Assembly: GCF_007753095.1 (NCBI RefSeq)
Contig: NZ_CP036348.1
Coordinates: 3,534,001 to 3,598,000 of the forward strand
Length of the DNA stretch: 64,000 bases
From: Rosistilla carotiformis
GTDB taxonomy: Bacteria; Planctomycetota; Planctomycetia; Pirellulales; Pirellulaceae
Direction of reading: 5' to 3'
The notes under the pieces were generated by a model. The model searched no databases. It saw nothing but the letters and a program-made list of their open reading frames with translations, and had not been told where the DNA came from. A program made the translations under genes and the position numbers. Shown one piece after another: positions 61,446-64,000 of this stretch (position 1 is the first letter of the stretch; each line of letters starts with the position of its first letter).

Positions 61446-62051
61446 ATGACGCGACGCCGTTGGCTTAACGCGGTTGTCGGTAGTTTTTTGATCCTGCTGA
61501 TCGCAGCGGGATCGTTTCTGACTCCCGGCGTTCGACATACGCATCACGGGGGGGACCATGCGCATTCCCATTCGATGCCGCATGCCCATCCGCACGATCA
61601 CGGTCATCACCACGTCCACCGCGATCATTCCCATCCGCACTCCCATCCTCATGGCTCGTCCGCTTCATCCCACTCCGACTCGATGAAATCGGAAGCTGCG
61701 ACCGAAATCCACTCGGTCGCCTCGCACGTCCACATTTCGTTTCTCGGCTTCGAATGGGTGCTTCCCGATTTCAGTAGCCCCGCGCCGGCCGATGATGCCG
61801 ACCGGACGATCGCTTATCCATCGCAAACCGTTGGCGGCCAGACGACCGAGATAGGCTCCGCGTTGACGTTTGCCCAGTGGCTGAACCTCTGCTTCTTGAT
61901 CGGCGGTCCGCTACCGGTGCCGACGAGGGTGATTCCGGACGATGGATCTTCGTTTCTGCACGATCCTGAAATCGGCTGTGCAAGTCGTTCGCGCGACGCC
62001 CCTGTCGTTCCGCCTCCTGAGTTCTCTGGCTTCCGGTTCTTCGTTGCCTAA
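61446..62051 (+). CDS. Histidine-rich membrane-anchored protein
   Basis: 201 residues from the ATG at 61446; another ATG at 61431 adds five residues. One N-terminal transmembrane or uncleaved signal segment (VVGSFLILLIAAGSFL) is followed by a tract with 20 histidines in about 50 residues (31-80; for example HAHPHDHGHHHVHRDHSHPH). Then comes an ordinary segment and a Pro-rich C-terminus (VVPPPEFSGF). The His tract should bind zinc, nickel, copper or cobalt; similar proteins occur beside metal-efflux genes, though none are visible here. Function inferred. Confidence 0.75.
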   Translation: MTRRRWLNAVVGSFLILLIAAGSFLTPGVRHTHHGGDHAHSHSMPHAHPHDHGHHHVHRDHSHPHSHPHGSSASSHSDSMKSEAATEIHSVASHVHISFLGFEWVLPDFSSPAPADDADRTIAYPSQTVGGQTTEIGSALTFAQWLNLCFLIGGPLPVPTRVIPDDGSSFLHDPEIGCASRSRDAPVVPPPEFSGFRFFVA

Positions 62052-62256
62052 TTTTTTAGACGCGAAGCAACATCTCTCGCCATAGTTTCTTTCCCTTTTC
62101 CGATCCGTCCTAACATTTGGTTGGACGGTTGCGCTGACGGTGCATTTCGAAGTTGCATGTTGCGGCTTGCGAGTTCACAGGTTCGCTCGGAACCTCGTTT
62201 TTAGAATCAAGCCGCTAACGGCGGTGCGCTCAAATTGCGCCCACCCGCGGCCACTC

Positions 62257-62270
62257 AGGAGATATCCGTG
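62257..62270 (+). promoter_or_regulatory. Ribosome binding site and GTG start of the DUF1559 gene
   Basis: AGGAG at 62257-62261 with a 6-base spacer to GTG at 62268. The frame is open for 11 codons further upstream but lacks a ribosome site. Confidence 0.65.
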
Positions 62271-63197
62271 TTTTCCAGTTACCGAACCCCGCGTCCCACA
62301 CGTGGATTTACCTTAGTTGAACTGTTGGTCGTGATTGCGATCATCGGCGTTTTGGTTGGCTTGTTGTTGCCAGCCGTCCAACAGGCCCGCGAGGCCGCTC
62401 GCCGGTTCTCGTGCAAGAACAACCTGAAGCAACTCGCCCTTGGGCTCCACAATTACGAATCAACTTTCGGATTGTTGGCCCCGGGCTATTTGCACAAGTT
62501 CGATGCAACCGGCGCCGGCGCCAACCAGATGGGCGCTGCATGGGGCTGTTTGATCTTGCCTCAAATCGAACAACAGAACCTTCACGATCAGTTCGATTTC
62601 AACATTCCGATGTTTGATGTTCGCAACCGTCTTCCCCGGGAAGAGTCGCTTCCCGTTTTCTTGTGTCCATCGGATCCATTCTCCGAAGGCAACTTTGTCG
62701 TTCGCGACGACAGCGCGTCGCCAATCGAACAGTATGCGGCGGGCAGCTACGCCGCGAACTGGGGCCCTTCCACCGAAGCGGTCGACCTCGACGATACGCC
62801 CTTGCAAAGTCGGGGCGTCTTCTATCGAAACAGTGCGACCCGGTTTCGCGATATCACCGATGGTGTCTCGAACACGCTGTTCTTAGGCGAACGGACGAAC
62901 GGTCCGTTGCCCGGCACCACCGTGGGCGGACACGCATACTTCGAAACCGCTTGGTCGGCCGCGGTCCGTGAAATCACCGAACTGACCGACGACCATGGGC
63001 ACATGGTTCTGTTTGAAACGCAGTTCCGTCCCAACCAGCTCGGCACCGATGACAAAGGGTTGTCAGCCCCTCATGCCGGGATCGGCCAGTTTGTGATCGC
63101 CGATGGTTCGGTCCGATCGATCAATGAAACGATCGAGGAAGCTGTCTACAACGCCTTGGGAACACGCGGCGGTGGCGAAGTGGTCGGAGAGTTTTGA
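62268..63197 (+). CDS. DUF1559 prepilin-like protein
   Basis: 309 residues from the GTG at 62268. The type IV pilin-like N-terminus has Gly13-Phe14 as the cleavage site for prepilin peptidase, Glu18, and a hydrophobic helix ([20 protein letters not shown]). The family block [14 protein letters not shown] and [13 protein letters not shown] follows. The C-terminus has the H-x9-DG-type motif ([18 protein letters not shown]). Planctomycetes encode many copies of this family. Presumably forms or decorates surface pseudopili. No other pilus gene is here. Confidence 0.93.
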   Translation: MFSSYRTPRPTRGFTLVELLVVIAIIGVLVGLLLPAVQQAREAARRFSCKNNLKQLALGLHNYESTFGLLAPGYLHKFDATGAGANQMGAAWGCLILPQIEQQNLHDQFDFNIPMFDVRNRLPREESLPVFLCPSDPFSEGNFVVRDDSASPIEQYAAGSYAANWGPSTEAVDLDDTPLQSRGVFYRNSATRFRDITDGVSNTLFLGERTNGPLPGTTVGGHAYFETAWSAAVREITELTDDHGHMVLFETQFRPNQLGTDDKGLSAPHAGIGQFVIADGSVRSINETIEEAVYNALGTRGGGEVVGEF

Positions 63198-63206
63198 TGG
63201 ACGCAT

Positions 63207-63375
63207 CGGTCGTCTGAAGGCTCGACGTCACCGACAGCGCTGGAGTGGAGGCTTCAGCCGAACTTCTTAAGGTGCGCTTCGGTCGCCTAAAGGCTCGACT
63301 CCAGCAAGAGCACTGGAGTCGAGGCTTCATCCGATGTCTATCGCTCGGTCGTCGCCTGAAGGCTCGACTCCAACC
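63207..63375. repeat. Short array of palindromic intergenic repeats
   Basis: Three related copies: 63207-63261, 63280-63334 and a half copy at 63345-63375. Each starts CGGTCGYCTRAAGGCTCGAC and the complete ones end with TGGAGTSGAGGCTTCAKCCGA. Unit 2 folds into a 15-bp hairpin with one mismatch around the loop CAAGAGCA. They lie between the DUF1559 gene and the convergent gene. Confidence 0.75.
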
Positions 63376-63388
63376 GGATCGATCCCAT

Positions 63389-64000
63389 TCACGGACGCTT
63401 TGGTTGTTGGTGTCGTTCCTGATGCTTGACCGTTGTCTCGATTTGCGATCGCCGTTCATCCGTCTTGGGGATGACGGCGATCGGCGTCGATCCGATCGGA
63501 CGGGCGGTGAGCACCTTCGTTTCCAAACCCCGCCGGTCCAGCGCGCCAAGCACTTCCGCATGCGACTTGCACCACGTGGTTTCCATTTCAACATCGCGTT
63601 GCTGCTGCATGGCGTTGCTGGAACCTGGTTCGCCGAAACGAACGAGCTGTGTCTTTAATCGATCGCCAGCGACCGTGCTAAGCTCGACGGCATAGTCTTG
63701 GCTGCCCGGAGCCTGGACGACGACCTTGCCATCTTCGGCCCAGCCGGTCGCCATCGATTCGCGGACGTCGTAGCCCATCGATTGCAGGACCGACAGGATC
63801 GCCGCGCGACTCGCATCCCGATCGATCCGCTTCGCTTCCGCTTCGGTCCACGCGGCGACTTCGGCTTGCAATTCGGCGATGTCCGCAGTTTCGTCTCCGC
63901 GAGCACGCTCGATCTGTTGCCGCAGCGAATCCGCGTAGGTGTCGAACGCAGCCAGTTCCGCGTCCAACGCGTCGAGAAGCTCGGCCCGTCGTTCCAACCC
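63389..64000 (-). CDS. Partial coiled-coil protein, 5' end outside window
   Basis: At least 202 C-terminal residues; the frame is open to the window edge (a TTG at 63997 is probably internal). About residues 1-70 are helical coiled coil (ELLDALDAELAAFDTYADSL and AELQAEVAAWTEAEAKRIDR). An alpha-beta domain follows, with VLQSMGYDVRESMATGWAED and GKVVVQAPGSQDYAVELST. The C-terminal tail is basic. The family is not recognised. Probably a longer coiled-coil protein. Confidence 0.65.
   Translation of the reverse strand, partial: GLERRAELLDALDAELAAFDTYADSLRQQIERARGDETADIAELQAEVAAWTEAEAKRIDRDASRAAILSVLQSMGYDVRESMATGWAEDGKVVVQAPGSQDYAVELSTVAGDRLKTQLVRFGEPGSSNAMQQQRDVEMETTWCKSHAEVLGALDRRGLETKVLTARPIGSTPIAVIPKTDERRSQIETTVKHQERHQQPKRP

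Noticed and set aside
63207-63375. CRISPR array
   Set aside because: Units are palindromic and degenerate with short irregular gaps, and no cas gene is present.

Overview
The window reads as chromosome of a planctomycete, most likely of the Rhodopirellula/Rosistilla group (order Pirellulales). This is inferred from gene content, not from any marker RNA. The indicators are paired PSCyt-type cytochrome/DUF1501/DUF1552 gene sets, a DUF1559 prepilin-like protein, a PEP-CTERM protein, a sulfatase, an ECF sigma factor beside a Ser/Thr kinase with TPRs, and several very large exported proteins seen mainly in this phylum. I found no rRNA, tRNA, CRISPR array, integrase or transposase.

Layout. 0-7.1 kb: an exported protein of unknown function and an exported beta-helix protein on the minus strand, then divergently a DUF1552 protein and a two-CxxCH DUF1592/1588/1585 cytochrome. 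7.1-9.5 kb: a minus-strand operon with ATGA/TAATG junctions encoding a YCII-DUF899 fusion, a small CxxC membrane protein and a YCII protein, followed by a small hypothetical. 9.7-12.8 kb: PEP-CTERM protein, deoC, a DJ-1/PfpI protein, a palindromic repeat element and a small hypothetical. 12.8-19.4 kb: uvrA, two overlapping genes for exported unknown proteins, and a GH88/GH105-like hydrolase. 19.8-26.3 kb: a VWA/coiled-coil/discoidin gene interrupted by an in-frame TAA, divergent from an ECF sigma factor and a membrane Ser/Thr kinase. 26.3-32.5 kb: pirin, pgi, two tiny genes, the GTPase ylqF/rbgA, an SMP-30 protein and a kptA truncated to its N-terminal half. 32.6-37.2 kb: a PSCyt1/DUF1549/LamG/DUF1553 protein with its DUF1501 partner. 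37.2-40.5 kb: divergent queE and queF (queuosine pathway), a TIM-barrel isomerase-like protein and an exported hypothetical.

40.8-52.2 kb holds the most unusual block: two overlapping genes encoding 1212 and 2579 residues. They contain three related exported modules. The second gene looks like a fusion of two formerly separate proteins, with a membrane anchor region and a signal-peptide-like segment in its middle.

52.2-60.2 kb is a minus-strand run: marR, RND adaptor and RND pump, then a Tat-type metallophosphoesterase and a sulfatase. 60.6-64 kb: a CxxC thioredoxin-fold protein with a good terminator, a histidine-rich membrane protein, a DUF1559 protein, a short array of palindromic repeats, and the 3' part of a coiled-coil gene leaving the window.

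Gene starts were chosen by signal peptides, family N-termini and Shine-Dalgarno sequences. Several genes appear to use GTG or TTG. The long open frames antisense to the big genes are judged to be codon-bias shadows.
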